Assembly (NCBI RefSeq): GCF_021531255.1
Contig: NZ_JAFBIO010000007.1
Span: 1-64,000 of the forward strand
DNA: 64,000 nt
DNA from: Allofournierella massiliensis
GTDB lineage: Bacteria > Bacillota > Clostridia > Oscillospirales > Ruminococcaceae
Reading direction: 5' to 3'
In this document: in pieces, positions 1 to 9,070 of the stretch
Numbering within the stretch: position 1 is the stretch's first letter
Layout: each line of letters begins with the position of its first letter
Translations under genes and position numbers: made by a program
Notes under the pieces: model-generated
The model's database searches: none
The model's input: the letters and a program-made list of their open reading frames with translations, nothing else
What the model was told of the DNA's origin: nothing

Positions 1-2
1 CG

Positions 3-230
3 CCCGAGCGGCCCGCCCGCCCGGCTCGCCCCGCGGGCCAGCGCCCCGGCGGCCGTGCGCCCCGTTCCGACGCGCCCCGAGTCTGGCAGCCCAAGCGCCA
101 GGCGCCCCAGGGCGATCTGAGTTTTGAAGATATGATGGCCCGCTTCAAAACCCAGAGCGAGGAAAAGATCAGCGATCTCAAGCGGGTCACCGAAAACCAC
201 CGGGGCGGCGGGTATAGCCGGCGCCGGTAA
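3..230 (+). CDS. S1 RNA-binding domain protein, C-terminal tail (YabR-like), partial
   Basis: Only the end of this gene is in the window; the start lies upstream. The visible 75 residues are first a Pro/Arg/Gly-rich linker and then a tail reading SFEDMMARFKTQSEEKISDL followed by KR and a basic Gly/Arg end. This closely resembles the tail of Bacillus YabR (general-stress S1 protein), whose S1 domain would precede it. The family is small (about 130 residues) and RNA- or ribosome-associated. The S1 domain itself is not visible, so the call rests on the tail pattern recalled from the family. The stop is at 228-230, and an rRNA methyltransferase follows 91 bases later on the same strand. Confidence 0.6.
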   Translation, partial: PERPARPARPAGQRPGGRAPRSDAPRVWQPKRQAPQGDLSFEDMMARFKTQSEEKISDLKRVTENHRGGGYSRRR

Positions 231-321
231 GGCTCAGGAACTGATTTTGCGGCGGCCGCTCTCTGCCTCGGCAGGGGCGGCCGTTTTCTGCGGCGCTGCC
301 GCGAAACAGAAAGGATTGTTT

Positions 322-1458
322 ATGAAATACACCATGATCGCGCCCTGCTATTTCGGCACCGAGTCCACGGCAGCCTTTGAGGCCCGCCGCCTGGGGGCGG
401 AAAGCGTCCAGGTGACCGACGGGCGGGTTACCTTCCAGGGGGACAGCGAGATCATCGCGGCAGCCAACCTGAACCTGCGCAGCGCCGAGCGGGTGCTGCT
501 CCTGCTCAAAAGCTATACCGCCGAGACCTTTGACGAACTGTTCGACGGGGTCTATGATATCCCCTGGGAAGAGCTGATGCCTGCCGACGCTCAGTTCCCG
601 GTGAAGGGCTCCTCCCTTTCCAGCACCCTTTCCAGCGTGCCTGCCTGCCAGAGCATCGTGAAAAAAGCCATGGTGGAACGGCTGAAAAAGGGCCATCATA
701 CCCAGACCCTGCCCGAGACCGGGGCGCTGTACAAGGTCCGCTTTGCCCTGCGGAAAAACCGGGTGGAGATCCTGCTGGATACCAGCGGGGACGGGCTGCA
801 CAAACGGGGCTACCGGCGCAACGCTACCGAGGCCCCCATTAAGGAGACCCTGGCCGCCGCCATTGTGGACCTGAGCCGGATCCGGCGGGACAGCCGGATG
901 CAGGATCCCTTCTGCGGCAGCGGCACCATGGTGATCGAGGCGGCCCAGAAGGCCCTGAACATCGCCCCCGGCATCCGCCGCCGGTTTGCGGCGGAGCGGT
1001 ATACCGACCTGGTGCCGCCCCAGGTGTGGGCCCGCCAGCGGGAAAAATGCCTGGCGGAGGTGCGGATGGACGCGGCCTTTGAGGCCCTGGCCTATGACAT
1101 CGACCCCCAGGCCGTGGCCCTGGCCCAGCATAACGCCAAGCTGGCGGGGGTGGCCGAGCGCTGCCGCTTTGAGGTGGCGGATGTGCGGGATTTTGTGCCG
1201 GACAGCCAGAGCGCCGTGATCACCAATCCCCCCTATGGGGAGCGGCTGGGCGATTTGGCCGAGGCGGCCCGGCTGGAAAAGATTCTGGGTGAGCGCTTTT
1301 TGAAAAGCCGGCCCCTGAGCCTGTCGGTGATCACCTCGGACGGGGATTTTGAGAAGAATTTTGGCCTGAAGGCCAACCGCCGGCGCAAGCTGTACAACGG
1401 CATGATTCCCTGCCAGCTGTACATGTATTTTGAGGACGCCCGCAAGCCCAAAAAGTAA
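322..1458 (+). CDS. THUMP-domain class I SAM-dependent RNA methyltransferase (RlmL/YpsC family)
   Basis: A 378-residue protein predicted to methylate guanine in large-subunit rRNA or a related RNA. The N-terminal half is a THUMP-type RNA-binding region (MKYTMIAPCYFGTE onward). The C-terminal half is a Rossmann methyltransferase with the SAM motif DPFCGSGTMVIEAA near residue 195 and the N6/N2-methylase motif NPPYGERL near residue 302. The start at 322 is preferred over an in-frame ATG at 247 because a GAAAGG ribosome-binding site sits just upstream and family members begin with a lysine-rich strand of this kind. The length matches the YpsC/RlmL-N family. The exact target base cannot be read from the sequence. 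Confidence 0.88.
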   Translation: MKYTMIAPCYFGTESTAAFEARRLGAESVQVTDGRVTFQGDSEIIAAANLNLRSAERVLLLLKSYTAETFDELFDGVYDIPWEELMPADAQFPVKGSSLSSTLSSVPACQSIVKKAMVERLKKGHHTQTLPETGALYKVRFALRKNRVEILLDTSGDGLHKRGYRRNATEAPIKETLAAAIVDLSRIRRDSRMQDPFCGSGTMVIEAAQKALNIAPGIRRRFAAERYTDLVPPQVWARQREKCLAEVRMDAAFEALAYDIDPQAVALAQHNAKLAGVAERCRFEVADVRDFVPDSQSAVITNPPYGERLGDLAEAARLEKILGERFLKSRPLSLSVITSDGDFEKNFGLKANRRRKLYNGMIPCQLYMYFEDARKPKK

Positions 1459-1581
1459 ACAGAATATCGCCAGACGGCGCCGCTTTTGCCCCAAAAGGGC
1501 AAAGGCGGCGCCGTTTTTTCGCATAGCCGGGGGCCTGGCCGAATATAGATAGACCAGTACGTTGCGAAAGGAGCGAAAAGA

Positions 1582-3093
1582 ATGGAATTGAAGGTATTCC
1601 AGGACGAGGTGCCTGCCGCGGCGGGCGTGTATGAGATGAAAACCGAGCTGCCTGTGGAGACCGAGATCCTGATCCCGGATTATCTGCCTCAGGTGTTTAA
1701 GATCGTCAAATGCCTGGTCTGGTTCGTGGCCCTGAACAAGCAGGTGATGGAGGACCGGGTCACCCTGGAAGGGTACCTGCGCTGTGTGGTCTATTACCAG
1801 TCCGACCTGGACCAGAGCCTGTGTCAGACCGAGCAGAAGCTGCCCTTTACCCGCAGCCTGGAAATGCGGGGCTGGGAAGGCACGCCGGGGGCGGTATCCG
1901 TCAGCGGCGAGGCGGAATACCTGAACTGCCGGGCGGTGAACCAGCGCCGGGTGGATATCCGGGGCGCCTATGCGGTACGGGTGCGGGTACCTTTTGTGAA
2001 GCAGCAGAAGATCCTCACCGGCCTGGAAGGGGGCGAGATCCAGCAGAAAAAGGAGACCCTGAGCCTGATGAAGGCGGCAGCCTGCCTGGATAAGCGGATC
2101 ACCGCCGAGGATGAGGTGGAATTCCCGGCCCCGCCCCTCTCGGTGCTGGACATCTCGGGCCTGGGCCAGACCGAGGAAATCAAGCTGATCTCCGGCAAGG
2201 CCGTGGTCAAGGGGCGGGTGAGCGTGCAGGTGCTTTACCGTACCCAGCCCGGCTACCGGCTGGAAAAGCTGGAAAAAGATTTTCCCTTCCACCAGATCCT
2301 GGACCTGGAAGACCTGCCGGAAAACTGCCAGTGTTTTGCCTCGGCCGAGCTGGTGGGCAGTACCCTGATGGCGGGCAGCGGGCCGGAAAATACCGCTGCG
2401 GTGACCGTGACCGCCATGCTGCACCTGCGGGCCTTCTGCCCGGTGGAATACCAGGCGGTGAGCGATGCCTATTCCACCCGCTTTGAGACCCAGCTGGAGG
2501 AACAGACCGTCCAGAGCGAGGAGCTGGCAGACACCCTGGACCAGGATGTGGAGTGCCAGGTGAGCGGCGCCCTGCCCGACGAAAACGCCGAGATTCTGGA
2601 ATGCTTTGCGGTGCCCTCCGTGCCCGAGCTGATCCAGGACGGCCAACGGCTGGAACTGCACGGCCGGGCCACGGCCCATATCTTCTGCATGAACAGCCTG
2701 GGAGAAATCGACTGCTACGATAAGACCTTTGAATACACCCTGCCCGGCACCTATACCGGCAGCGCGGCCGATTACCGGGCCGAATGCTGGTGCGCGGTGC
2801 GCGCGGCCCAGGCGGAAAAGAAGGGCAAAGAGGTGCAGGCCCAGATCACCCTGGCAGTGACCGGGCTGGTGTGGCGGCGGCAGAGCCGGCAGGTGCTCAG
2901 CGGGGCCGCCTGCGGGGAGGCATTGCCGGAGCCGACAGTGGCTCTGCGGATCTACTACGCCAAAAAAGGGGAGGAGATCTTCGAGATTGCCAAACGGTAC
3001 CATGTGGCACCCCAGGCCGTGCTGGAGGGCAACGGGCTGGAAGAGAGCCGGCTGGAAGAAGACTGCCGGCTGCTGGTGCCCTCCCAGGGATGA
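1582..3093 (+). CDS. sipL: DUF3794 and LysM protein, SipL-like spore coat assembly factor
   Basis: A 503-residue protein with repeated DUF3794 modules over most of its length. A C-terminal LysM-type domain lies near residues 455-500 (YYAKKGEEIFEIAKRYHV, then VLEGNG). In Clostridioides difficile the equivalent protein SipL binds SpoIVA through its LysM domain and tethers the coat to the forespore. Here spoIVA begins only 15 bases downstream, so the two partners form an apparent operon. A GAAAGGAG site precedes the ATG. DUF3794 proteins also occur in other spore surface roles, but the LysM tail and the spoIVA neighbour favour SipL. It probably acts on the mother-cell side of the forespore outer membrane. 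Confidence 0.85.
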   Translation: MELKVFQDEVPAAAGVYEMKTELPVETEILIPDYLPQVFKIVKCLVWFVALNKQVMEDRVTLEGYLRCVVYYQSDLDQSLCQTEQKLPFTRSLEMRGWEGTPGAVSVSGEAEYLNCRAVNQRRVDIRGAYAVRVRVPFVKQQKILTGLEGGEIQQKKETLSLMKAAACLDKRITAEDEVEFPAPPLSVLDISGLGQTEEIKLISGKAVVKGRVSVQVLYRTQPGYRLEKLEKDFPFHQILDLEDLPENCQCFASAELVGSTLMAGSGPENTAAVTVTAMLHLRAFCPVEYQAVSDAYSTRFETQLEEQTVQSEELADTLDQDVECQVSGALPDENAEILECFAVPSVPELIQDGQRLELHGRATAHIFCMNSLGEIDCYDKTFEYTLPGTYTGSAADYRAECWCAVRAAQAEKKGKEVQAQITLAVTGLVWRRQSRQVLSGAACGEALPEPTVALRIYYAKKGEEIFEIAKRYHVAPQAVLEGNGLEESRLEEDCRLLVPSQG

Positions 3094-3108
3094 GGTGAGA
3101 AAGATACC

Positions 3109-4584
3109 ATGAACCAGAATCAATTGTACAGCGATATCGCCACCCGCACCGGCGGGGATATTTACATCGGTGTGGTGGGGCCGGTGCGCACCGGCAAAAG
3201 CACCCTGATCAAAAAGATGATGGAGCTGATGGTGCTGCCCCGCATCCAGAACCCGGCCCTGAAAGCCCGGGCCCGGGATGAACTGCCCCAGTCGGCGGGC
3301 GGGCGCACCATCATGACCACCGAGCCCAAGTTTATTCCCGAAACCGCGGTGGCCCTGGAACTGGAGGGGGGCGGCAGCTTCCGGGCCCGGCTCATCGACT
3401 GTGTGGGCTATATGGTGGAAGGGGCCGTGGGCCATGAGGAAAACGCCAAGCCCCGCATGGTCAAGAGCCCCTGGTTTGAGCAGGAGGTCCCCTTTGACCA
3501 GGCAGCCGAGACCGGCACCCAGAAGGTCATCCGGGAGCATTCCACCATTGGGTTGGTGGTCACCACCGACGGCTCCATCAGTGATATCCCCCGGGCCAAA
3601 TATGAGCCGGCGGAACAGAGGGTGATCACCGAGCTGGAAGAGATCGGCAAACCTTTTGTGATCCTTCTGAACAGCCGCCGGCCGGACAGCGCCGACTGCC
3701 AGGCCCTGGCCCGGAAGATGGAAGGGGAGTATGGCCGGGCGGTGCTGCCGGTGAACTGCGAGACCATGGATCAGCCTGCCCTGGAAAAGATCCTGCAAAG
3801 TGTGCTGTATGAGTTTGAGGTGCGGGAAATCGCCTTTGAGATGCCCCGCTGGGTGACATTGATGGAGCCGGGCCACTGGCTGCGGGAGGGGATCTATGGG
3901 GCGGCCGGCCAGTTTGCCCAAGGGGTCGCCGTCATGAAGGACGCCGCCCGGGAGGGCGAGCCCCTGAAATGCGAATACCTGAAAGCCTCCCGGGTGAAAA
4001 ACCTGGATTTTGCCAGCGGCCGGGTCACGGTGGAGCTGGAGCTAGGGCCGGATATTTTCTATAAAGTGCTGGGAGAGACCACCGGGCTGGAGATTTGCGA
4101 CGAGGCCAGCCTGATGCCCTGCATCATCAGCCTGGCCAAGGCCAAAAAGGAGTATGACAAGATCCGCAGCGCCCTGGAACAGGTGGAGGCCGCCGGTTAC
4201 GGCATTGTAATGCCCACCATTGACGAGCTGCACCTGGAAGAGCCCGAGATCGTCAAGCAGGGGGGACGGTACGGGGTCCGGCTGCGGGCCAGCGCCCCTT
4301 CCATCCATCTCATGAAGGCCACCATCCAGACCGAGATCCAGCCCATTGTGGGCAGTGAAAAACAGTCGGAAGAGCTGGTCATGAGCCTTCTGCAGGATTT
4401 CGAGAGCGATCCCATCCGGATCTGGGAATCCAACATCTTCGGCAAGAGCCTGCACGAGCTGGTGAACGAGGGGCTGCAGAACAAGCTGATGCATATGCCT
4501 CAATCGGCCCGGGCCCGCCTGCAGGAGACCCTGGAGCGGGTGATCAACGAGGGCTGCAGCGGCCTGATCTGCCTGATCCTGTAA
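3109..4584 (+). CDS. spoIVA: stage IV sporulation protein A, ATPase
   Basis: A 491-residue protein of the size expected for SpoIVA, the ATP-hydrolysing scaffold that polymerises around the forespore to form the coat basement layer. The Walker A motif GPVRTGKST is at about residues 23-32. The following segments (KARARDELPQSAGGRTIMTT, then FRARLIDCVGYMVEGA) are strongly conserved in the family and contain the Walker B-like aspartate. The C-terminal region GLICLIL ends the protein as in other SpoIVA, where this tail contacts the SpoVM-marked membrane. It follows the SipL-like gene by 15 bases and is followed by a bidirectional hairpin terminator. Confidence 0.95.
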   Translation: MNQNQLYSDIATRTGGDIYIGVVGPVRTGKSTLIKKMMELMVLPRIQNPALKARARDELPQSAGGRTIMTTEPKFIPETAVALELEGGGSFRARLIDCVGYMVEGAVGHEENAKPRMVKSPWFEQEVPFDQAAETGTQKVIREHSTIGLVVTTDGSISDIPRAKYEPAEQRVITELEEIGKPFVILLNSRRPDSADCQALARKMEGEYGRAVLPVNCETMDQPALEKILQSVLYEFEVREIAFEMPRWVTLMEPGHWLREGIYGAAGQFAQGVAVMKDAAREGEPLKCEYLKASRVKNLDFASGRVTVELELGPDIFYKVLGETTGLEICDEASLMPCIISLAKAKKEYDKIRSALEQVEAAGYGIVMPTIDELHLEEPEIVKQGGRYGVRLRASAPSIHLMKATIQTEIQPIVGSEKQSEELVMSLLQDFESDPIRIWESNIFGKSLHELVNEGLQNKLMHMPQSARARLQETLERVINEGCSGLICLIL

Positions 4585-4593
4585 AAAACGCAA

Positions 4594-4632
4594 AAAAGCC
4601 GCCCCTTTCTCAAAAGGAAAGAGGCGGCTTTT
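4594..4632. terminator. bidirectional terminator between spoIVA and MATE gene
   Basis: Inverted repeat AAGCCGCC-CTTTC / GGAAAG-GGCGGCTT with A-rich and T-rich flanks. It lies between two convergent genes and can serve both. Confidence 0.85.
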
Positions 4633-4640
4633 GGCATGCT

Positions 4641-5993
4641 TCAGGCCTTGGCCCCGGAGGGTGGGATGTAATTTTTCCAGCGGCCGGTGCGATATCGGCT
4701 GAAGGAGATGATCCAGTTGGCAAGCCAGCCCATGGGTACTGCGTACCATACCAGGGCGATGCCCAGCCGGGGGGCGAAGACCACCGCCACAAAAACCCGG
4801 ATGAAGAGGTTGACCAGATTGGCCACGGTGAAAAGAGCCATATCGCCGGAACCCCGGAGCAGCCCGTCCACCGCCATCTTAAAGCCGATAAGGCAGAAGA
4901 ACCAGCCCATAAAGGCGATGCAATCCTGCCCGGTGGCCAGGGCTGTGGCAGTGCCGTCCTGCCCCAAAAAGAGCCGGATGATGGGGCCGTGGAAAGATTC
5001 CAGGATCAGGCAGATCACCGTCGCGCAGCCGATCACCATCCCGTTAGCCGCCCGGTAGCCCTGCACCACCCTCTCCGGCTGGCGGGCGCCCAGGTTCTGG
5101 GCTGTGTAGGAGGAAAGGGCATTGCCGATGCTGGTCATGGGCACGATGCAGAGGGATTCGATCCGCATGGCGGCCGAAAAGCCGGCCAGGGCCTCGGAGC
5201 CAAAGCCGTTCACCACCGACTGTACCAGGAGCATCCCGATGGAAACGGTGGATTGCTGGAGGATGGAGGGCAGGGCAATGCGGGTCATGGCGCCCAGCTC
5301 CCGCCGGTCAAAGAAGGCCGAGGGCCGGCCGGGCAGCCGGCGCAGCTGGCCCAGAAAGACAAAGAAGGAAAGGATGGCCGAGATCCCCTGGGCAATCAGG
5401 GTGGCCCAAGCCACGCCGGCCACCCCCATGCCGAACCGGGTCACCAGGATGAAATCCAGCAGGATATTGAACAGGGAGGAAAAAATCAGGAAATACAGGG
5501 GAATGCGGGATTTGCCCAGGGCATTGAACATGGAAGAGAGCACATTGTACATGAACAAAAAGGGCAGCCCCAAAAAGTAGATGCCCAGGTACTCCACCGT
5601 CATATCCAGGATATCCGCCGGGGTGTTCAGCAGGATCATGATCTGCCGCCCGGCCAGAAAGCCGAAACAGCCCAGCGCCAGGCTCAGGGCAAGGAAGGCC
5701 CACAGGGCGGTGAGCACCGCCCGCTTCATCCGCTCATATTCCCCGGCACCAAAGTGGCGGCTTACGACCACCGAAGCGCCAATGCCGCCGCCGATGGCCA
5801 CGCAGATAAAAATATTGGTCAGGGCATAGCAGGCGCCCACCGCGGCCAGGGCCTGCTGGCTTACAAACCGCCCCACAATGGCCGAATCAGCCAGGGTATA
5901 GGTCTGCTGGAAAAAGTTGCCTAGAATGATGGGCAGGGCAAAAACAGCCAGCGCATACAGGGGCCGGCGTCGCAGGAGATAATCGTCCTCCAT
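4641..5993 (-). CDS. MATE family efflux transporter
   Basis: A 450-residue integral membrane protein with about twelve hydrophobic segments in two halves, as in the MATE (MatE/NorM/DinF) exporters that use a Na+ or H+ gradient to export drugs or metabolites. The N-terminus (LPIILGNFFQQTYTLADSAI, then VGRFVSQQALAAVGA) carries the typical MATE signature of helix 1, and the second half repeats it (LPSILQQSTVSIGML). The gene is convergent with spoIVA and monocistronic. A purine-rich AAAGGAAGTG lies about 12 bases before the ATG. The substrate cannot be predicted. Confidence 0.92.
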   Translation of the reverse strand: MEDDYLLRRRPLYALAVFALPIILGNFFQQTYTLADSAIVGRFVSQQALAAVGACYALTNIFICVAIGGGIGASVVVSRHFGAGEYERMKRAVLTALWAFLALSLALGCFGFLAGRQIMILLNTPADILDMTVEYLGIYFLGLPFLFMYNVLSSMFNALGKSRIPLYFLIFSSLFNILLDFILVTRFGMGVAGVAWATLIAQGISAILSFFVFLGQLRRLPGRPSAFFDRRELGAMTRIALPSILQQSTVSIGMLLVQSVVNGFGSEALAGFSAAMRIESLCIVPMTSIGNALSSYTAQNLGARQPERVVQGYRAANGMVIGCATVICLILESFHGPIIRLFLGQDGTATALATGQDCIAFMGWFFCLIGFKMAVDGLLRGSGDMALFTVANLVNLFIRVFVAVVFAPRLGIALVWYAVPMGWLANWIISFSRYRTGRWKNYIPPSGAKA

Positions 5994-6053
5994 GAAAGGG
6001 TTGTCACTTCCTTTGCGGGTCTTGGTTCCCGGTGTGTTTCGGATTCCCGAATA

Positions 6054-6977
6054 TTATTGTTTGCTGCAGGCTTTTTTCTCAGCCTGCAGCCCGGGCAGGG
6101 AAAGCAGTACCACCATGACCAGAATGCAGAAAAAGCCCACAAAATCCGCCGCCACAAAGCGGGTATCCAGCCAGAGAGCGGCGAAAAGGGGGGCGGCAAG
6201 GGTCTCCACCGAGGCCAGCAGCCCGGCTTTCACCCCGCCCAGGTCGGCCACGCTTTTCAGATAGGCGGTGAAGGCCAGCACGGTGCCGATCAGGATAATG
6301 GCTGCCATGCTCACCAACACGGCCATATCCAGGGCAGGAGCCTTTTCCCAGGGGCGGACCACCAGGGCCAGGGCAACCCCGCCGATGAGCATGCCGAAGC
6401 CGGTGATGGGGCGGCTGCCGTATACCCGGATGAGGGGAGCGGGCAGCAGGGTGTACAGCATGAGTGCCACTGCGGCGCACAGCCCCCAGAACAGCCCTTG
6501 GAAGGAAAGAACCATCGAGTCCATCCGGCCATGGGTGGCCAGAAGGAATACGCCGGCCAGCGCCAGCGCCAGTCCGGCCATTTCCGGCAGGCGGGGCAGG
6601 CGGCGGGCACTGCAGCAGGCATACAGAAGGATAAAGGCATCCCCCAGATACTGGATGGCGGTGGCGGTGCCCGCATTGGAGTAGAAAATGGCCACCATAT
6701 AGGCGTACTGCACCGCCATCAGCCCGGCCAGGGAAAATACGATGAGGCGGACCGCCTGGCGGCGGTCCTTCCAGGGCTCGGCCAGGGAACGGGGATTCTG
6801 CAGCCCGGTCCAGACCAGCAGGATCAGCCCGGAAACCAGCATTCGCACCAAAGTAAGCCAGCCGGAATCCACCTGGCGGGTGGTAAAGAGAAATTGCCCC
6901 ACCGTGCCGGAAAAGCCCCAGCAGGTGCCGGCCAGAAGGGCCAGGAACACGCCCCGAAGGGTTTTGGATGAGGTCAT
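6054..6977 (-). CDS. EamA-family (DMT superfamily) permease
   Basis: A 307-residue protein with ten predicted membrane segments in two EamA repeats, typical of drug/metabolite transporters (RhaT/YdcZ-like). The start GVFLALLAGTCWGFSGTVGQ is the usual EamA helix-1 motif, and the second repeat starts near residue 150 (LFWGLCAAVALMLYTLL). Its ATG lies one base past the stop of the DUF4364 gene, so the two are probably co-transcribed and coupled. The ribosome-binding site (GAGGAACC) is inside the end of the DUF4364 gene. The transported compound is unknown. Confidence 0.9.
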   Translation of the reverse strand: MTSSKTLRGVFLALLAGTCWGFSGTVGQFLFTTRQVDSGWLTLVRMLVSGLILLVWTGLQNPRSLAEPWKDRRQAVRLIVFSLAGLMAVQYAYMVAIFYSNAGTATAIQYLGDAFILLYACCSARRLPRLPEMAGLALALAGVFLLATHGRMDSMVLSFQGLFWGLCAAVALMLYTLLPAPLIRVYGSRPITGFGMLIGGVALALVVRPWEKAPALDMAVLVSMAAIILIGTVLAFTAYLKSVADLGGVKAGLLASVETLAAPLFAALWLDTRFVAADFVGFFCILVMVVLLSLPGLQAEKKACSKQ

Positions 6978-6978
6978 G

Positions 6979-7530
6979 TCAGGGTTCCTCCAGCGGCTGG
7001 GTCAGTGCCTGGAGCAGCTGGGCATACACCTCGCTGCCCCGGGCGATGAATTGCTTCTTGATCATCTCGGCGCTCAGAACATCCGGCATGGAAAAGGTCA
7101 GGCTGAACACATTATGCCCCATCTCTTCAATGGAACACTGCACCTCAAAGGCCCCGTCCTTTTCCAGGATCTCGGCTTTGTGCTGGGCCTCCTTGCGCAG
7201 CCAGCTCTGGGCACGGATCACGGCCCGCACGGCGCTTTCCCGCACCGAGCGGGGCAGGTCGGCGGCCAGGGAATCGGCCACGGACCGCCCTTTTTCGGTG
7301 ATGTGGTATTCTTCGCCCTCCTGCTGGGCCAGGCCCTGCTTCACCAGGTCGTCCAGCCGGCTCATCAGTTCAAAATAGTTGACCAGTTCCTCCCCCAGCA
7401 GGGCATTTTCCAGCGCCTGCCGGTTCAGGGGCGTCACGGTGGCAATCAGATAGCACAGAAGAATCCGAATTTCCGTACTGCTGGTAAGGCCGCCTTTTTT
7501 GACGCCGCCCAGGTAGACATCTTGCTGCAT
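6979..7530 (-). CDS. DUF4364 family protein, probable winged-helix regulator
   Basis: A 183-residue soluble protein of the DUF4364 family common in Clostridia. Family members are predicted to have an N-terminal winged-helix fold (here TSSTEIRILLCYLIATVTPL, then a region with LVNYFELMSRLDDLVKQGL). The ATG at 7530 is preferred to a longer in-frame start at 7710, because the family normally begins close to this point and an AAGAGGAAG site precedes it. It overlaps functionally with the downstream EamA permease (stop and start one base apart), so a role in regulating that permease is possible but only inferred. Confidence 0.82.
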   Translation of the reverse strand: MQQDVYLGGVKKGGLTSSTEIRILLCYLIATVTPLNRQALENALLGEELVNYFELMSRLDDLVKQGLAQQEGEEYHITEKGRSVADSLAADLPRSVRESAVRAVIRAQSWLRKEAQHKAEILEKDGAFEVQCSIEEMGHNVFSLTFSMPDVLSAEMIKKQFIARGSEVYAQLLQALTQPLEEP

Positions 7531-7676
7531 ACGCACACTTCCTCTTCTGATAAATGGTACCAAAATGCCCGGCCTGTTTTCAGGCGGGCCTGCCCTCTCC
7601 CGGCGGGCGGGATACGGGCAGACATTTTTATTATAGGAAATTTCCCCGAACCCCGCAAGGCCCCGGACAGGGAAAA

Positions 7677-7708
7677 GCCGTCCCCTCGGCCGGGGCCGAA
7701 GGGACGGC
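7677..7708 (-). terminator. terminator of S1-domain gene
   Basis: The hairpin GCCGTCCC / GGGACGGC is followed on the minus strand by CTTTTCC, just beyond the stop of the S1-domain gene at 7716. Confidence 0.7.
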
Positions 7709-7715
7709 AAAACGT

Positions 7716-8627
7716 TTATACAAAGGTGGTCTCGATCTGTTTAGGGCTTTGCGGGGTGGAATAGACCCAGTGCTGCAGCCGCCCGCTGCGGATAAAATAC
7801 CGGGGTTCAAAGCGTAAGGGGCTGCCCACATTCCGGTTTACCACTACCAGTTTGATCTTCATTTTATCGGGCAGGATATTCTTGATGTACACGCTCACTG
7901 TCTGCCCCGGGCGCAACCCCTCGCCGCTTTCGGCCAGCCCGGCCAGGTTGGGGGCAATCTCAATGAAAACGCCGTAGTCTTCCACGCTCCGCACGATCCC
8001 TACCACCGTTTCGCCGGGGGAAAAACAGGCGGCGTTCTCGCTCCAGGTACCCAGCAGTTCCCGCAGGGTGAGCACCAGCCGGCCCTGGGGGTCCCGGCTT
8101 TTGACGGCGCAGAGCAGCTGCTGCCCCACCGAGACCCGGTCAGCAGGGGAGGAGATGCGGGAAACCGACAGGCAGTCGATGGGCAAAAGGGCGCTGATGC
8201 CGCAGCCCACGTCACAGAAAGCGCCGAAAGGCTCGATATGGGTGACGGTGCAGTGGATGACCGACCCAAGGGGCAGCTCGTCCAGATATTCCCGGCGGCA
8301 GCGGCGCTGGGCCTCGGTGCGGGAAAGGTGGAATACCAGCTGCCCCGATTCGGTGGCTTCGCAGCTCTGGATCAGAAAACAGGTGGGCCGGCCCACTCGG
8401 GTCAGGATAGCAATATCCCGCACCGTGCCCTGGGCCACCCCTTCGGCGCATTCCTCGTACTCCATCAGGGCGGGGAGACCCCCTAAGGTGAAGTGCAGCC
8501 GGCGCTGGGTGTCAAAGGCCAGGGCCGTGCTCTGCAGGATCTCCTGCCCCGCCATGGCCCGGCGCAGGGCCGCTTCGTCCAGCCGGTCCGCGCTTTTGCA
8601 CAGACCTTCCGCTTGAAATTCCAACAT
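7716..8627 (-). CDS. S1 RNA-binding domain protein (two S1 repeats)
   Basis: A protein of about 303 residues. Two S1-type OB-fold repeats are visible: one around LGSVIHCTVTHIEPFGAFCD and one around GETVVGIVRSVEDYGVFIEI. Between them lie a KSRDPQGRLVLTLRELLGTW segment and other features typical of Clostridial ribosomal-protein-S1-like proteins. The start at 8627 is chosen because GAGG lies nine bases upstream; a second ATG at 8636 has the same GAGG directly abutting it, which would be poor spacing. It presumably binds RNA or ribosomes. The gene is transcribed divergently from the DUF951-prfA operon and ends at a hairpin. Confidence 0.82.
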   Translation of the reverse strand: MLEFQAEGLCKSADRLDEAALRRAMAGQEILQSTALAFDTQRRLHFTLGGLPALMEYEECAEGVAQGTVRDIAILTRVGRPTCFLIQSCEATESGQLVFHLSRTEAQRRCRREYLDELPLGSVIHCTVTHIEPFGAFCDVGCGISALLPIDCLSVSRISSPADRVSVGQQLLCAVKSRDPQGRLVLTLRELLGTWSENAACFSPGETVVGIVRSVEDYGVFIEIAPNLAGLAESGEGLRPGQTVSVYIKNILPDKMKIKLVVVNRNVGSPLRFEPRYFIRSGRLQHWVYSTPQSPKQIETTFV

Positions 8628-8727
8628 TCTTATCATCCTCGTTTCCTTGCGTATTCTCAGGCGGCAAACCGCCTGCCGGTCTCGCCGGCGGTTGTGGTAA
8701 AATATATGTGCGCAGCGGCGGAGATAT

Positions 8728-8755
8728 TTGCAAATCCGCCGAATGCGTATATAAT
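8728..8755 (+). promoter_or_regulatory. putative sigma-A promoter for DUF951-prfA operon
   Basis: TTGCAA at 8728 and TATAAT at 8750, separated by 16 bases, about 80 bases upstream of the DUF951 start and inside the divergent gap. Confidence 0.6.
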
Positions 8756-8833
8756 GTAAGATGTTCCTGCCCCGGCGGGCCTTCCGGGAAGGCAAGAGGG
8801 GCAGAATGTAAAGAGGGAAAGGAGCAGTGTGAT

Positions 8834-9025
8834 ATGGATATCCGGGTAGGCGACCGCATCCAGACCAAAAAGCCGCACCCCTGCGGGGCCAGCCAGTTCG
8901 AGGTGCTGCGGGTGGGCATGGATTTCAAGATCCGCTGCACCGGCTGCGGGCATGAAGTGATGCTGCCCCGGGCCAAGATCGAAAAAAACATCAAAAAGGT
9001 CATCCGGCTCCAGGAGAACGCATAG
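8834..9025 (+). CDS. DUF951 domain protein
   Basis: A 63-residue protein of the DUF951 family of Firmicutes. It starts MDIRVGDRIQTKKPHPCG and carries a CxxCG motif (IRCTGCGHEVMLPR) that suggests a small zinc- or nucleic-acid-binding fold. The function is unknown; the family often lies near ychF or translation genes. An AAAGGAG site lies upstream of the ATG. It is the first gene of a run with prfA, whose start is 45 bases downstream. Confidence 0.88.
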   Translation: MDIRVGDRIQTKKPHPCGASQFEVLRVGMDFKIRCTGCGHEVMLPRAKIEKNIKKVIRLQENA

Positions 9026-9070
9026 ACTCTTTCCTTGCCGTTATCCAATCTGGCAAAGGGAGAAGAGAAG

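Noticed and set aside
187-3921. A very long open frame (over 1200 residues) on the minus strand
   Set aside because: It lies antisense to the methyltransferase, sipL and spoIVA genes, has no recognised domain, and its His/Gly/Pro/Leu-rich composition is typical of antisense frames in high-GC coding DNA.
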